A DNA stretch of 64,000 nt from Cymbomonas tetramitiformis (GCA_001247695.2 LGRX02034686.1:1-64000); one strand, 5' to 3'; positions 29,620 to 42,722 are shown, counted from the stretch's first letter. Numbers and translations: made by a program. Notes: generated by a model not told the origin, from the letters alone.

Positions 29620-32600
29620 ATGATTGCTTGCACCACGGCGACGCCGCGAGCTACTTTGGGTAACAGTAACGCCCACAGAACATTCAAATTTCGCTCTAGC
29701 AGATCTCGGGCTCTTAATCTCGTTCCCTTGACATCGAAATGGTCTTCTCAAGTTGCTGTCCTTGGAGGCAAAGCCTTGCCTCTTAAGCTACGTAGCTGGA
29801 GCCAGGACTCAGCAGTGAGACAATGCAAGGCCGCCAGGCCGGTAAGACAGTGTCCGCAGCAACCCTGAAACGCATTGATCAAGTCTTTCACTTTTTGACA
29901 CACAGCACGATCATGAAATCTTCAGTTTCTTTCTGTGCCTATCAGGTTTCAGCGCACGCATCAGCGGCCGTGGCTGACTCTGGTGACCCTCTTGAAGCCA
30001 CACGATTTTCGGGGCAGGTCAGTAAGAAGATCTCGTTGGGGAACCTTCCTATCGGCCAACGCTTGCGCGCGCCTCTCGTTGTTTGGGAAAAGGGTTTTTG
30101 TCCACCGCTGCGTTTTTCTCTGCACCCTATCCTTTAATATGGAAGTTGCTATGAAATTAAATTGGTTGAAAACCGTCACTGTGCTCGCCACAGGTGAAAG
30201 GCATCATCCTCGGAAGCGGGCTCTGCTTGCTGCTATGCAATATGTGCCGCGTTTGCATGTCCGTGGCCATCATCCCTCTCGGAGCTGAATACGGCTGGAC
30301 GCCATCGACCATGGTAACGCTCCCGGGCTACATCCCAGTGTGGTTCGCGACTTAGGAGTGGATCGCGTACTTATGCTTCCATCCCTCGGATATTCTCAGC
30401 GTTAAGACCCGTGCTAACGTGGCATGATTTCAGTCGATACAAAGCGACAGAGTGACGAGGCGCCTATACTTTCCATAGAAAACCATGGCGCCAGCCGGTG
30501 AGGCATGCAGCTGGTGAACGCCCTAGCGCAAAGTCACTGTTAACCGCGCTCTTTATCGCCGTTCTTCGGCTCGCCTTTGGTGTCTCATCTTTCCTTATTC
30601 AGTCTGCAGGTACAATCGTGGATTAGCAGGGATGGCGCAGTCAACAGACGGGTCGTGGGAGCTGTGCGAACACAGGGCATCATCCAGGCTAGCTTTCTAT
30701 ATGGCTACATGGCAACGCAAATCCTCGGAGGAGTCCTCGCCGACAAAGTCGGCGGGAAGGTGAGACCATCCGCACGTCGCGAAGGAGGTCCCTAGCGTGT
30801 AGACGCCTCGTTCTGTGTACGGAACAGGCTGCTACTCGGAGCGCTTCTCCTATTGACATTCAACTACAAAATATGAGACGTCATCCGCAGAACGTGTGCC
30901 CGCATAGAACACAACGACAGAATGGCTCGCGTGACTACGTTCTTATCACAAATCAGTCCCCCAGCTCACCCAGCGTCAAGTTGGCGACGCATTTAGGCGA
31001 GCTTTAATATTCTAGTGGTGAGCATCTGCAAAGCTCTGCAAAACTAAAGGCTTTTCCCGCTTCCAAGGCAAGCCAGGAAGGCAGCGTGCCTGATATCCCG
31101 CGCACTTTCGGGCTGAACGCACTGTGAGTCGGCTCTGCGCTCGAGCAGACACGACGATGAACTGTTCAAGCTCAGGACGAGGCTCCCATGCAAGGTGTGC
31201 GGTGCGGCCTCAGGTGGTAATGACCGTCGGCGTCACGTGCTTCGCGTCTGCCACCTGCATACTTCCTCTCGCAATGTCCGCTAAGGTGGTACTCATGACC
31301 AAGCAGACCGTTTTTGCCTACCCGCAGCTCGTTCCTATGAGCTAGCATCTTCCTTGGCATCACAGGACAGTCCACTTTACTGGTGGTTACACAATATTAT
31401 ATAACGGGCCTTTGTTTTTGTATTCGCAATTCAGGGCCCCTTGCCTTCCTTGCAACCTCGCTAATCTTGCCCTTCGAGAACTTTCTTTGCTGAGGCCACC
31501 ACTTTATCGGACGATAATCGTGTGCCCTTCGTCTTGCTTCGAGCTTGCCGCCGCCGCCTGCCTCTGGCGGCCCTCTGCATGGTTCCCTCGAGCGGCCCCT
31601 GCCCCGCCTTAGCAAGCCGAGCACTCTCTCCTCTTGGCAGCCCAAACAGTGCTCCCGCATGCGTATGCTCCCCCTCTTGGCAGCCCAAACAGTGCTCCCA
31701 TGCGATACATGCTCCCCCCTCTTGGCAGCCCAAACAGTGCTCCCGCATGCGGCCATTGCTCCCCCCTCTTGGGACGTCATGGAGGGATCCTTCTTGCACT
31801 CAGCATTCCATTTATGTCCTCCCTTATGTCATATCCTTCCTGTGGCATGCCCTTCCTTGTGTCATGTCGCGCCACCTGCCACCCCTTCTCTCCTGTTTCG
31901 ACTGCATGCGCCCCACTGCCACTACATGTTGTTGCCAGCCACTCTCAATCTTTGCCTCCCTCCCTGATGCACCCTTGCCGCTCCCTGATTCCCCCTTGCC
32001 ACTCCTGATGCTTGCCACTCCTAATGTACCCTTGCCACTCTGATACTTGCCCAGCTCCTGATCCCCCTTGCCTCCTGATGCCCCCTTGCCACTCTGGTCC
32101 CCCTTGCCCTCCTGATACTGCTTTTGCCTCCTGATGCCCCCTTGCCACTCCTGATGCCCCCTTGCCACTCCAGATGCCCCCTTGTTCCATTTCGCATGGC
32201 CCCTTTTGCAGCCATGAGATCTCTTTTATCTTAAATTATGAGTGCTGACTTTTTCCATATCCACACAGGCAGTAACCCTCGGGGCGGTGGTGCCACTCGT
32301 TGTGGCTTTCCGCTTCCTGACAGGAATCGGGCAGGGTGCGGTCATAGTCCCCGACTCCTCCCTTTGTTGTTGTGACCTTCTCGAGGCGCAACCGAGTGCT
32401 GTATTCAGAAATCGCTTATTCGAAAATGAATGCTCCCGAGGATGATGGACGGCAATGAAAGAAAATGTGCCCAGCATGTTGTAGCCAATTGTGTTCTGTA
32501 GGCTACGTGACACCCCCCCTTAGGATCGCGCTGACGGGATGTATGGGAGTCCTGGAACAGGTGTGACCATGCCCTCTATGAATAGCCTGGTTGCACGCCA

Positions 32601-35600
32601 CGTGGCACCTGCTCTCCGTGCACGGGCGATAGGAGGCATCTTTGCGGGCTTTCACGGGTGAGGCACGCAGTAACCTGATCTGCATAAGGCGCACGAGGGT
32701 TTCGCAGAGGCCACACTCTTGCCTGTGGCTGAGCTGTCGTGTTAAGTGCTAGGGTTTCGCAGAGGCCCCACTCTTGCCTATGGTTGAGATGTCGTGTTGA
32801 GTGCTAGGGTTTCGTAGAAGCCCCCCTTCTGCCTGTGGCTGAGCTGCCGTGTTGAGTGCTAGGGTTCGCTGGCCCCCTTTGGCCTTTGGCAGAATTGCCG
32901 TGTTGAGTGCTAGGGTTTTGCAGAGGCCCCACTCTTTCTGGCTGAGCTGCCGTGTTGGGTGCTAGGGTTTCGCAGAGGCCCCCACTCTTGCCTATGGTTG
33001 AACTGCCGTGTTGAGTGCTAGGGGTTTCGCAGAGGCCCACTCTTGCCTGTGGTTGAGCTGCCGTGTTGAGTGCTAGGGTTTCGCAGGGGCCTCTCTTGTC
33101 TCTGGCTGAGCTGCCGTGTTGAGTGCTAGGGTTTTATTAGAGGCCCCACTCTTGCTTCTGGCTGAGTTGCCGTGTTAAGAGTGCTAGGGTTTCGCAGAGG
33201 CCCCTTTTTGCCTGTGGCTGAGCTGCCGTGTTGAGTGCTAGGGTTTCGCAGAGGCCTCACTTTTGCCTGTGGTTGAGCTGCCGTGTTGAGTGCTAGGGTT
33301 TGCAGAGGCCCCTCTTGTCTCTGGCTGAGTTGCCGTGTTAAGTGCTAGGGTTTCGCAGAGGCCCCTTTTGCCTGTGGCTGAGCTGCCGTGTTGAGTGCTA
33401 GGGTTCGCAGAGGCCCCACTGTTGCCTGTGGCCGAGTTGCCGTGTTGGTGCTAGGGTTTCGCACAGGCCCCCATTTTGCCTGTGGCTGAGCTGCCGTGTT
33501 GAGCGCTAGGGGTTCGCTGAGGACCCACTCTTGCCTGTTGCTGAGCTGCCGTGTTGAGTGCTAGGGTTTCGCAGAGGCCCACTCTTGCCTGTGGTTGAGC
33601 TGCCGTGTTGAGTACTAGGGTTTCGCGAGAGGCCCCCATTCTTGCCTGTGGCTGAGCTGCCGTGTTCAGTGCTAGGGTTTCGCAGAGGCCCCATTCTTGC
33701 CTTTGGCTGAGCTGCTGTGTTGAGTGCTAGGGTTTCGCAGAGGCCCTTTGGCCTGTGGTTGAGCTGCCGTGTTGAGTGTTAGGGTTTCGCAGAGGCCCCC
33801 CTTCTGCCTGTGGCTGAGTGGCCGTGTTGAGTGCTAGGGGTTCGCAGAGGCCTCAGCTCAGAAAGGGGGTTGATCTTGTCTCTCTCAAACATTTGAGGCA
33901 TTTATTTTCTTCTCACAAAAACGAGGGAGTGCTTCTCACTTCTCCTCAGAAGGTCTTCCTCTGTTTATGGTCTGCCTACGCCGTCCTTCACATCAGCTTG
34001 AAGGGACGCCATTCCGCAGCGCCTTTCTTCACACGTGCGACTGGCGCCACTGCAGGTGCTCGCTTGACACCGGAGAGCCCGAAGCATCAGCGTCAGCACT
34101 CGAGCGTGGCCTCGCACGATCATGTCACTTCTGCGCCGCGTCTGGGCGGTCCATCGCGCGAGCACCGCATATCTCTCCCATCGTCTTAGCAAGGCGGAGG
34201 GTGTCGGAGGCGTGGCGGTGACAGGGGGACACTCGTTGGGCTGGTGCTCTCGCCGATAGTGATGAGCCTTTATGGATGGCGCTCACTCTTCTACCTGTAC
34301 GCCGCCTTGGCACTCCCCATCATGCTCCTCTGGCAGGTGCGGTTCTGCCTGTGTATCTCGGGTGCCCGTGCGCTGCCCTATCACCTGCCGCAGCTTTGCG
34401 TTCCCTTGCACCACCGCATCGCGCCCCATCCTCAGCTTCCCACTGCGCTGAGCGCTCTGACCACACGCAACTGCATTTCCTACCCTTGCACTGTTTTGCT
34501 GAGCGGTCACCGGATCAAGGCAATCCCGCAGGCGGCAGTCCCGGTGCACACTCCAGCTCCCGGAGCACCTGCGGGGGCATCCAGCCCGCTGGCGATGCTG
34601 TCGAAGCCTGGAGTGTGGTACGTATCCCTCCGTGCCAGAGTGATACTGAGTTGCTCAGCGCCGGTGGTGTGGCTGCAGTTATATTAGTCGGCGGTGATGC
34701 GCAACTCCAGTGCCGCTGCAAGGGGGGGCTGAGGGGCAATGGAGGGGGCGCAGGGCGCCAATCGCTGCCAATTTTGTCAACCACTGGGGCTACTTCACAT
34801 ACTTGAACTGGATGCCCGCGTATTTCAACCAGGTCCGACCACCCGACATAATTCGTCCAAAGGAAGGGCCGCCACTTGTTGACGGCCCGGCCCAGAGTAG
34901 GGCCGGGAAATCAATATACTCATACGCCCGAAGGGTGTGGTTTTTTAATTTTTTTCTTTTTCTTTCTTTTCCGGCCTTGCACGGTGTTCTTCCTGGCGAT
35001 GCCTCTTCTGATATTGTGCACCGCATAGTGACCAGATCTGCGCGGTGCCGTGTTGAACAGATCTGTGCAGTGCTATAGTGACCAGATCTGCGCGGTGTCG
35101 TGTTAACCAGATCCGTTAGTGTCGTGTTAACCAGATCTATGCGTGGCTTATGCTTGGACCGATTTCTCTTGCGCCGAATAGCAAAAGTTCAGCTGCACTG
35201 TGTACCCACGCCAGGCACAAAGGATTAAGCGCACACTTGGGACGCTTATACGGATTTTTCGGAGCTTACTAGTGGAGAATGGGGACCCCCTAAGCCTCAC
35301 CGGGCCCCCTGAGTCCCTCTGCAGCTGCACTGCCTATACACTGATGTTGTGACTCTGACGCCGGTTCACCTCTACCCCCCGAGCTGCCCGAACCATCTCC
35401 CCACCACCAGTCATGGGGACTCAAAGCCCCACACCCCGACAAGGGTGTCTCTTTTTCTTTTTTCTTTTTTTTTCCCCACCACACCTGCGCTTAGAACTGT
35501 GCGATAGGATATTGACCAGATTGGTTGGTGTTTTTTGACCAGATCTTTTGATGTCCTATTCACCAGATTTCTCCACCAGGCATCGAGGTCCATCTGCAGG

Positions 35601-38600
35601 CTTCTCGGCTGTTCAAACAGAGCCTCCTAAGATTTCACGATTAGAGACCTCTGCACGAGCACTACCTCGACCCCTGTCACTGTCGTGGCTCTTAAATCAC
35701 CCCCTACGACATGATGATGTATTCCAGCCCGCGAGTTAAGCAGGAGGGGGGGGTAGGTGTGGGTTTGTTGAAACATTTCAGGTTCTCGGGTTTAACTTGC
35801 AGGCGTCCACCCTCTTCAGCTTCCTGCCGTGGCTGAGCATGGTGCGGGCCTCTCTCCGCATCGTTGTTGCGCGCGTCGCAGCGGCCAGGCGCACTACGCG
35901 CTTGCCACATTCGAGCGCCTATGCACTGCGGCACCAAAAGTGACCGAGGCATCTCGGGTCATGGGAGATCTCTTATTCGCTTGGATTGAGCGAGGTAGGC
36001 TTTCGCCAGGGACCTCGCTGGTAACCTGCACTGTGCGCTGGTAGAGTATCCTCGCGCTTGCCGGTGATCATCGCCGGGGCGCAGCCGTTCTTCTGGGAGA
36101 GGACCTCGTCATCCAGTGGCATGCGTGGACACTCCACGCATGCGCCGGTACAACAGCTCATGGTCGGAGTCGCGATGTGAGATGTCGCAAAGCACCGAGG
36201 GCAAGGCTCTGGATTCATGGGCAACATCGCGAAAAGCATTAAACATTTAACATTGAAATTTTAGTGTCAGCGAAACACCGGTTGGCAATTTAGCACTCCG
36301 TGGCTGACATGATTGGGCAATCCACGGCTGACATGATTGGGCGATCCACGGCTGGCATGATTGGGCGATCCACGGTTGACATGATTGGGGATCCCGGCTG
36401 GCATGATTAGGCGTCGGCGGTTGACATGATTGAGGATCCCGGCTGGCATGATTGGGGATCCACGGCTGGTATGATTGGGGATCCACGGCTGACAGACTTA
36501 GGCGATCCGCGGCTGACATGATTGGGCGATTCACAGCTGACACGATTGGGCAATCCACGGCTGACATGACTGCGATCCACGGCTGACATGATTAGGCGAT
36601 CCGGCTGACATGATTGGGCGATCCACGGCTGACATGATTGGACGATCCACAGCTGACACGATTGGGCGATCCATGGCTGACATGATTAGACGATCCACGG
36701 CTGACACGAATAGGCGATATTTGGCAAGCGTCCGCCATCCAAGATTACATTTCACTCAGAATTACTTCTAGCTACTACAGCACCCGGGCCTGTCTCACAG
36801 TGACGGTCCCAGCACAGTCCCTGGACATCCCCGGTGTAACTCACACGCCCTGTTTCAATTTGCTACCCCTAGGTCAGAAGCGAGCAGCGAGCAGGTAGTT
36901 TCCTTCAGCCGCTGCCCGCCAGGGGTGACTGCCATGAGCGCACACGGAGTCCTTAGCAGACGCCGCATGCTCGAGAAGTTCGTGGGAGACCTCGGCCCGG
37001 AGCCGGCCGATGCTTGAGTCTGGAGTGGCGCGGCTGGGTGCAGTCCGTCATGAGCTACGTGGCAGGGTGGATCGCGGATTGGCTGGTGAACTCCGGTGTG
37101 GAGCGCTCCCGGGTGAGGAGACCGCAGTGCACGCCGCTGCCCCCGCCCCTCGCCCGGCAATGTCTCAAATGCGTCAGCACTACCCCCTTCCTCCATGCTC
37201 TTGCCGCGCCTTCATCTGTTCCCGAACAGCCACCTTCGGGCGGGAGTCTCGTATTTTTTGTGTTTCAGGGCCCTGTTTCGTCGATGGTTTGCATTTGCCG
37301 CCTCGGTTATGTCTCATACGTTTCTTATTACGCCCAAGCCCGTTGACAAAGCAATCGAGCCCGTTGACCAAATGATCCACCAGACAATTGAGCCCAACGC
37401 GCGTGAGTTTGCCATCCGCTTCACTTACATGAATTTATCAAGCGTGCGGCTGGGATTGTGTCAAATGTGCGGCTGGGGTTGTGCGCCCTTGATCTGAGAT
37501 ATACATTGCTCGGGTGGTGCGGGTGCTCTGCAGGTGCGCAAGCTGGTGCAGAGCGTGGCCTTCCTTGGCCCGGCCTGTGCCCTCGCGCCTCTGGCCACCA
37601 CACAAGATCCCGGTAAACCCCCCGTCTGCCCCTGTGCGTAAGCCCCCCTTTGAGCGCTCCTGTGGTAAACCCAACAGGCCTTCTGCCAGCCTCGCCGCAG
37701 CGCCCCGACCTCTCTGCTGACCCACCTGGTCGATCTCCCCCATTACGCACGCTGCCATCCACCTGTGGAGGGGTGATCGCGCTGCCTGAGCAGTTGGTCA
37801 ATGGGCACCCAATCACTAAGCTGTACAGATCGGTGCCTAGCTGACGTGGAGGGTTCGTCCACTGCATCCCAGGAGTCGCATTGGGATGCTTCACCATCGC
37901 GCTGGCTGCGCAATCCTTCAGCCAGGTGCCGCCTCCCGAGCGCCCTCGCCGGGAGAAAGGGCGTCCCAATGTGCCTCCCTGCCACACCCAGCATATTTGT
38001 AATTGCCTGAACACGCATAGCACAAGCCAAGGACTGCACGGTTAGCTACGCACCCAGCACACACCTGATTGGGCGCTTAGCCTTGCCTGAGCCAAGGGAC
38101 TGCACGGTTGGCTACACACCCAACACACCCCTGATTGGGCGCTTGTCCTGGCCTGAGCCAAGGACTGCCCGGCTGGCTGCGCACCCAGCACACATCTGAT
38201 TGGGCGCTTGTCCTTGCCTGAGCCAAGGACTGCAAGGCTGGCTGCGCACCCAGTAAATCCCTGATTGGGTGGTTGTCCTTGCCTGAGCCAAGGACTGCAC
38301 GGTTGGCTGCGCACCCAGTAAATCCCTGATTGGGTGGTTGTCCTCGCCTGAGCCAAGGACTGCACGGCTGGCTGCGCACCCAGCACACACCTGATTGGGC
38401 GCTTGTCCTTGCCTGAGCCAAGGACTGCACGGCTGGCTGCGCACCCAGCACACACCTGATTGGGCGCTTGACCTCGCCTGAGCCAAGGACTGCACGGCTG
38501 GCTGCGCACCCAGCACACACCTGATTGGGCGCTTGTCCTTGCCTGAGCCAAGGACTGCACGGCTGGCTGCGCACCCAGCACACACCTGATTGGGCGCTTG

Positions 38601-40866
38601 ACCTCGCCTGAGCCAAGGACTGCACGGCTGGCTGCGCACCCAGCACACACCTGATTGGGCGCTTGTCCTGGCCTGAGCCAAGGACTGCACGGCTGGCTAC
38701 GCACCCAGCACACACCTGATTGGGCGCTTGTCCTTGCCTGAGCCAAGGACTGCACGGTTGGCTGCGCACCCAGCACACACCTGATTGGGCGCTTGTCCTT
38801 GCCTGAGCCAAGGACTGCACGGCTGGCTGCGCACCCAGCACACACCTGATTGGGCGCTTGACCTCGCCTGAGCCAAGGACTGCACGGCTGGCTGCGCACC
38901 CAGCACACACCTGATTGGGCGCTTGTCCTTGCCTGAGCCAAGGACTGCACGGCTGGCTACGCACCCAGCACACGCCTGATCGGGCGCTTGTCCTTGCCTG
39001 AGCCAAGGACTGCACGGCTGGCTGCGCACCCAGCACACACCTGATTGGGCGCTTGTCCTCGCCTGAGCCAAGGACTGCACGGCTGGCTGCGCACCCAGCA
39101 CACACCTGATTGGGCGCTTGACCTCGCCTGAGCCAAGGACTGCACGGCTGGCTACGCACCCAGCACACACCTAATTGGGCGCTTGTCCTTGCCTGAGCCA
39201 AGGACTGCACGGCTGGCTGCGCACCCAGCACACACCTGATTGGGCGCTTGTCCTTGCCTGAGCCAAGGACTGCACGGCTGGCTGCGCACCCAGCACACAC
39301 CTGATTGGGCGCTTGACCTCGCCTGAGCCAAGGACTGCACGGCTGGCTGCGCACCCAGCACACACCTGATTGGGCGCTTGTCCTTGCCTGAGCCAAGGAC
39401 TGCACGGCTGGCTACGCACCCAGCACACCCCTGATTGGGCGCTTGTCCTCGCCTGAGCCAAGGACTGCACCGTCGGCGGCTTTGTGAGGCAAACACCCAG
39501 CACCTGTTGATACGGAGTTTGTCGGTGGTGAGTAAAGTTGGGTACGGCGAATGTATGGGGAGGGGAGCGGCAGGCCGGCTATCTGGCGAATATGCCCGAG
39601 ATCGCACCGAAACGCACAGGTTCTTCCCGCATACTGCCTTGCTGACACACAAGGTGCATCCGTTATCAGTCGTTGCTTGGAATTATCGAGGGCACCTCAA
39701 CTCCTTGCGTCGAGGCCTCTTGTGAGAAAGCCCATTAGAGCCAATGGCACCCTGCAAGCCTGCACTTTTGACAGTTGCGGTCGGCCAATAAGTTGCTGCG
39801 TGGGGCAAAGCCCTCTGATTGCCTGCCGCATCCGCTGCAGCCACTCTGTTGATCAACGCCCCCCGAGAGCACTCCATAGATTCGTTCACAATCCTACGAC
39901 TAGCATTTGCATCAAAATTGAGCAAATCGCTTCCAGTTCGCTATGCGTCACACGTTAAGTGGATTGAAGCATGTGCCTCGTGATGCGAGTGGTGCGCTAA
40001 GTGAACTGATGCGCGCGTCTCATGCTCATTCTAATCATTGAGCTTTATTTTCAGTGTGAAAGGCAAGAGAGGGGGGTGGTCGGCAGGTCAATTGTTTGGC
40101 ATCTGCAACACTGTGGGGTCCCTGGCGGGAATTCTGGCTACTACCACCGCGGGTATAAGCTTAGCATACATTTGTCAACTTCCTCCACCCCTGCTGTACG
40201 GCTGTATCCATTCAGAAGAGAGATGCACACCGAACAGCACAAATACTGAGGTGCCTGATGGCTGATTGTCTCACAGGCATCATCATTGAGAAGACAGGCT
40301 CGTGGGTGCTGGTTTTTCAAACTATGGTGCGTGCCACATACTTCTGCACACATCACACTGGGTTGGCACAGAGTTGCTGTGGGCGATCATGCAGTTGATG
40401 AGAATTAGTTGTTACTTGAGATCCATGGGATGCAGCACGTTGTCAGGGACTAACATTGCGGACGCAGGACACACCTGGTCCAGTATATTTGTGGATGGAA
40501 TTTAATGTGCCCAAATGTTTGGACTACGCAGATGAGTCTCTCACGTGTCAGCAACAGCTCATCCTTCACCAATGGATGGATTGAGAGTACTCAATGTTCA
40601 GTGTTTACAGCAATTGGGAGTCTTTGAGTGTCAGAATTGGTGATTGGAACACGCATGTGCGCCTGCAAAGCATTCTAAAATGTGCAGACACTTTACCACG
40701 ACACATGATGAACTAGGACAGGAGCTATCGAAGATGCCTGTATGCGTGCCAGTCATTTCATGAAAGACTGAACGGTTGCGCATTGCTGTAATGACAGGTT
40801 GGCGTATACCTCACTGGGGTTGTGTTATTCAACTGGCTATGCACATCAGAAAAGCTTGTGGACTGA
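29620..40866 (+). CDS. SLC17/ANTR-type major facilitator anion transporter (PHT4-like), about 18 exons
   Basis: Exons (GT-AG, phases agree where adjacent): 29620-29841, 29946-30017, 30194-30313, 30676-30759, 31214-31285, 32269-32335, 32561-32657, 34225-34336, 34532-34617, 34754-34832, 35803-35841, 37044-37112, 37534-37612, 37873-37925, 40055-40152, 40277-40326, 40798-40866 (TGA). Exon 1 encodes a Ser/Thr/Arg-rich leader with no acidic residue in the first 61, typical of a plastid transit peptide. Diagnostic pieces: CRVCMSVAIIPLGAEYGW (TM1), FLYGYMATQILGGVLADKVG (TM2-3), RFLTGIGQGVTMPSMN (TM4), GTLVGLVLSPIV (TM5), AGQLFGICNTVGSLAGI and EKTGSWVLVF (TM11-12), end TSEKLVD. The family moves phosphate or organic anions across membranes; plastid envelope or thylakoid is the likely site. 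Total about 490 residues. One short exon each seems missing after YFNQ (34832) and after SFSQ (37925), about 8-10 residues; the start of the 40055 exon is uncertain (40068 possible). Confidence 0.88.
31620..31775. repeat. Minisatellite in transporter intron 5, about 45-bp unit
   Basis: CTCTTGGCAGCCCAAACAGT followed by GCTCCC(G)CATGCG recurs three times with a fourth partial copy. Confidence 0.75.
31975..32195. repeat. Minisatellite in transporter intron 5, about 21-bp unit
   Basis: About ten degenerate copies of CCTGATGCCCCCTTGCCACT. Confidence 0.75.
32690..33860. repeat. Minisatellite in transporter intron 7, 55-bp unit, about 21 copies
   Basis: The unit contains GTGCTAGGGTTTCGCAGAGG, CTCTTGCCTGTGGCTGAG and CTGCCGTGTTGA. 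Copies differ by small indels and substitutions. It fills most of the intron between exons 32561-32657 and 34225-34336. Confidence 0.92.
35015..35145. repeat. Short minisatellite around GACCAGATCTG
   Basis: Four degenerate copies of a roughly 30-bp unit (ACCAGATCTGCGCGGTGTCG with TGTTA). Related ACCAGAT motifs recur at about 35515-35570. Lies in a transporter intron. Confidence 0.6.
35185..35410. repeat. Dispersed repeat, copy A
   Basis: Similar along its length to 42045-42265. Shared landmarks in order are GTACCCACGCC, CAAAGGATT, GGACCCCCTAAGCCTC, CGCCGGTTCA-type and CCCCCCGAGCTGC, then CTCCACCACCA-type. No coding potential or terminal repeats seen. Family unknown. Confidence 0.65.
36285..36720. 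repeat. Minisatellite in a transporter intron, 24-bp unit, about 18 copies
   Basis: The unit is GGCTGACATGATTGGGCGAT plus CCAC, degenerate. It lies between exons 35803-35841 and 37044-37112. Confidence 0.88.
38045..39475. repeat. Minisatellite in a transporter intron, 65-bp unit, about 22 copies
   Basis: The unit includes CAGCACACACCTGATTGGGC, GCTTGTCCTTGCCTGAGCCA, AGGACTGCACGG and CTGGCTGCGCACC. Copies are highly similar. Because 65 is not a multiple of three, the unit rotates through frames, giving long open frames (up to 442 codons) on the minus strand that are repeat artefacts. Lies between exons 37873-37925 and 40055-40152. Confidence 0.95.
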
Positions 40867-42044
40867 CTGCCCACTGGTGACGGCTAACCAGCTAAATAGC
40901 TACGTATATGCAAAAGAGTATGCACGCTTATTGTCATTATATACATTTCTATATCAGTCATCCACGATTCCAAGATATGCTCGTTTAGGTAGGCACGTAT
41001 GTAGTAGAAGGTTTAACAATATACAACGTATATATATATATATATATATATATGTTTGCGTTATAAAACCTTGCCCTTCACATATGAGCGCCGATTTTTA
41101 GCATGTGCCCGACACGCGCGCTTGTACTGGCACAAGCACGTCTGGCGCGCTCATGCTAGTTTTGAATCGTGCCTCACGTTATGAGCGCGCTTGCCATCAT
41201 GAGCGCGCCGATACTGCCCTACCCATGCACCTTCAACTCGCATTTGCGGCATGAAAACCCAGACTGCAAATTCTGATTTGACGCTCCAGATCGGGCAACT
41301 CGTGAACTTTTCAACATGGGCTCCAAATTTTTCATTCGAGGTACCCGGTGTCGTCTAGGATTCACTTTTTTATGGTCCTGCTGGACCAACACATGTTGTA
41401 TTCTTTGCAAACCCATAGATTGAAAGCATACGCCTTGAACATAACCCTCATGCAGTCGATGGAACAATCCTACATTAAAATACTGGCATTTTATACCTAA
41501 AGAATATTACAGTATATGAAAAATACATATGGGATGCACAAGTGCGTTCTGGCCGTCGATCGATTTACGTCGGTATCCGATCGATTTCCCTACTCTCTTT
41601 CCCAAAACAAAGAATGCACTCCCATTACTACTCCTCACTTCCGTCCTAGTCCCCCCCCCTCTACTCCCATCTACTTCCCCATGCTCTTTTCTCATCCCTA
41701 TATCTTCTCCATACAACCCCCATACGTCCCCACTATACACCCCCCTTCGTCCCTCCTACTTCCTCTCATGCTACTCCCCCTACAGCACGGGCAGCCTTGT
41801 ATACATGTATGTTGGCAAAGATGTGTCCATGCGCGCTCATGTGAAGAGATTGGCGCGCATATGCCAAAACGATCGGCGTGCATATGCGCGCGGCGCGCTC
41901 GTACCGTGAGACAGTGATAACAAGCGTGCCTGGCGCGCTCTTGCTAAAAGTGGCGCGCATATGCGAGCGCCGTGCTCATAACGTAACGTGTGTGTGTGTG
42001 TATGCTTATCCTTGCGAATCCTTTGGCACCCCGAAGCCACAGGA
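40867..42044. other. Downstream spacer with (TA)n and GCGCGC-rich degenerate repeats
   Basis: A (TA)n run lies at about 41030-41053. Motifs such as GGCGCGCTCATGCTA and GCGCGCATATGC recur in both orientations at 41095-41215 and 41825-41985. A C/T-rich tract lies at 41640-41790. No gene supported. Confidence 0.45.
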
Positions 42045-42265
42045 GACTGCACTTTGTACCCACGCCGGGGATCAAAGGATTCAGCACATACTTCGGGACA
42101 CTCATCCGGATTCTCCGGAGCTCACTAGTGAAGAATGGGACCCCCTAAGCCTCGCTGAACCACCCGAGCCCCTCTGCATCTGCACCGCCAGCGCACTGCC
42201 GCCTTGTGCCTGAAGCCGGTTCATCCCTGCCCCCCGAGCTGCGCGAGCCATATCTCCACCACCAA
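42045..42265. repeat. Dispersed repeat, copy B
   Basis: Diverged copy of 35185-35410 in the same orientation. Followed by two copies of CACCCCTTAACATGT (42280-42332) and a (GT)n run. Confidence 0.65.
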
Positions 42266-42722
42266 GCCCACGCGCAAGACCACCCCTTAACATGTAGTAT
42301 TCACTCGGGCCTACCACCACCCCTTAACATGTGGGTGTGTGTGTGTGCGAGGTACTAGTTTAGCGGGAGATCCTTACCCGTGGGTTTCTGCACTTGTGCT
42401 AGCAAGAGGGTTCCATTTGTGTATCAGAATTGCACAGTTGGATTAGCAGTTAGGTCTGTCAGCCTGGCTTCTGCCCTAACTAATCTTGCATTATCTAACT
42501 CTCCTAGACAGTCACCACCCACAGTGCTGGGGTGGTGTGCTGAAATCTGTATAGGCATCCCTGACCGAGAGTCCCGGAGCAGGCCCCTATGCCAGATCCC
42601 TAGGCCAACTCTGGACTGTTGACTGATCTGTAGGTTCGTACTGTGACACCCACAGTGTCACAGGTAGGCTAGACTCCGAGACCGTCCGAGACCGTTCCGG
42701 GTATATCTAGCTTAGGGTTTAT
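42266..42722. other. Spacer without a recognised gene
   Basis: Contains an imperfect stem around CTGTGACACCC...GTGTCACAG (about 42640-42662). It lies 3' of the gag-like ORF on the minus strand and could be its UTR or an LTR remnant, but no matching second copy was found. Confidence 0.3.

Noticed and set aside
36247..36755. CRISPR-like array of about 24-bp repeats
   Set aside because: Repeats are directly abutting with no unique spacers; an intronic minisatellite in a eukaryotic gene.
38077..39405. 442-codon minus-strand ORF and its overlapping companions
   Set aside because: Entirely produced by the 65-bp minisatellite in a transporter intron; all frames stay open because the unit lacks stops.
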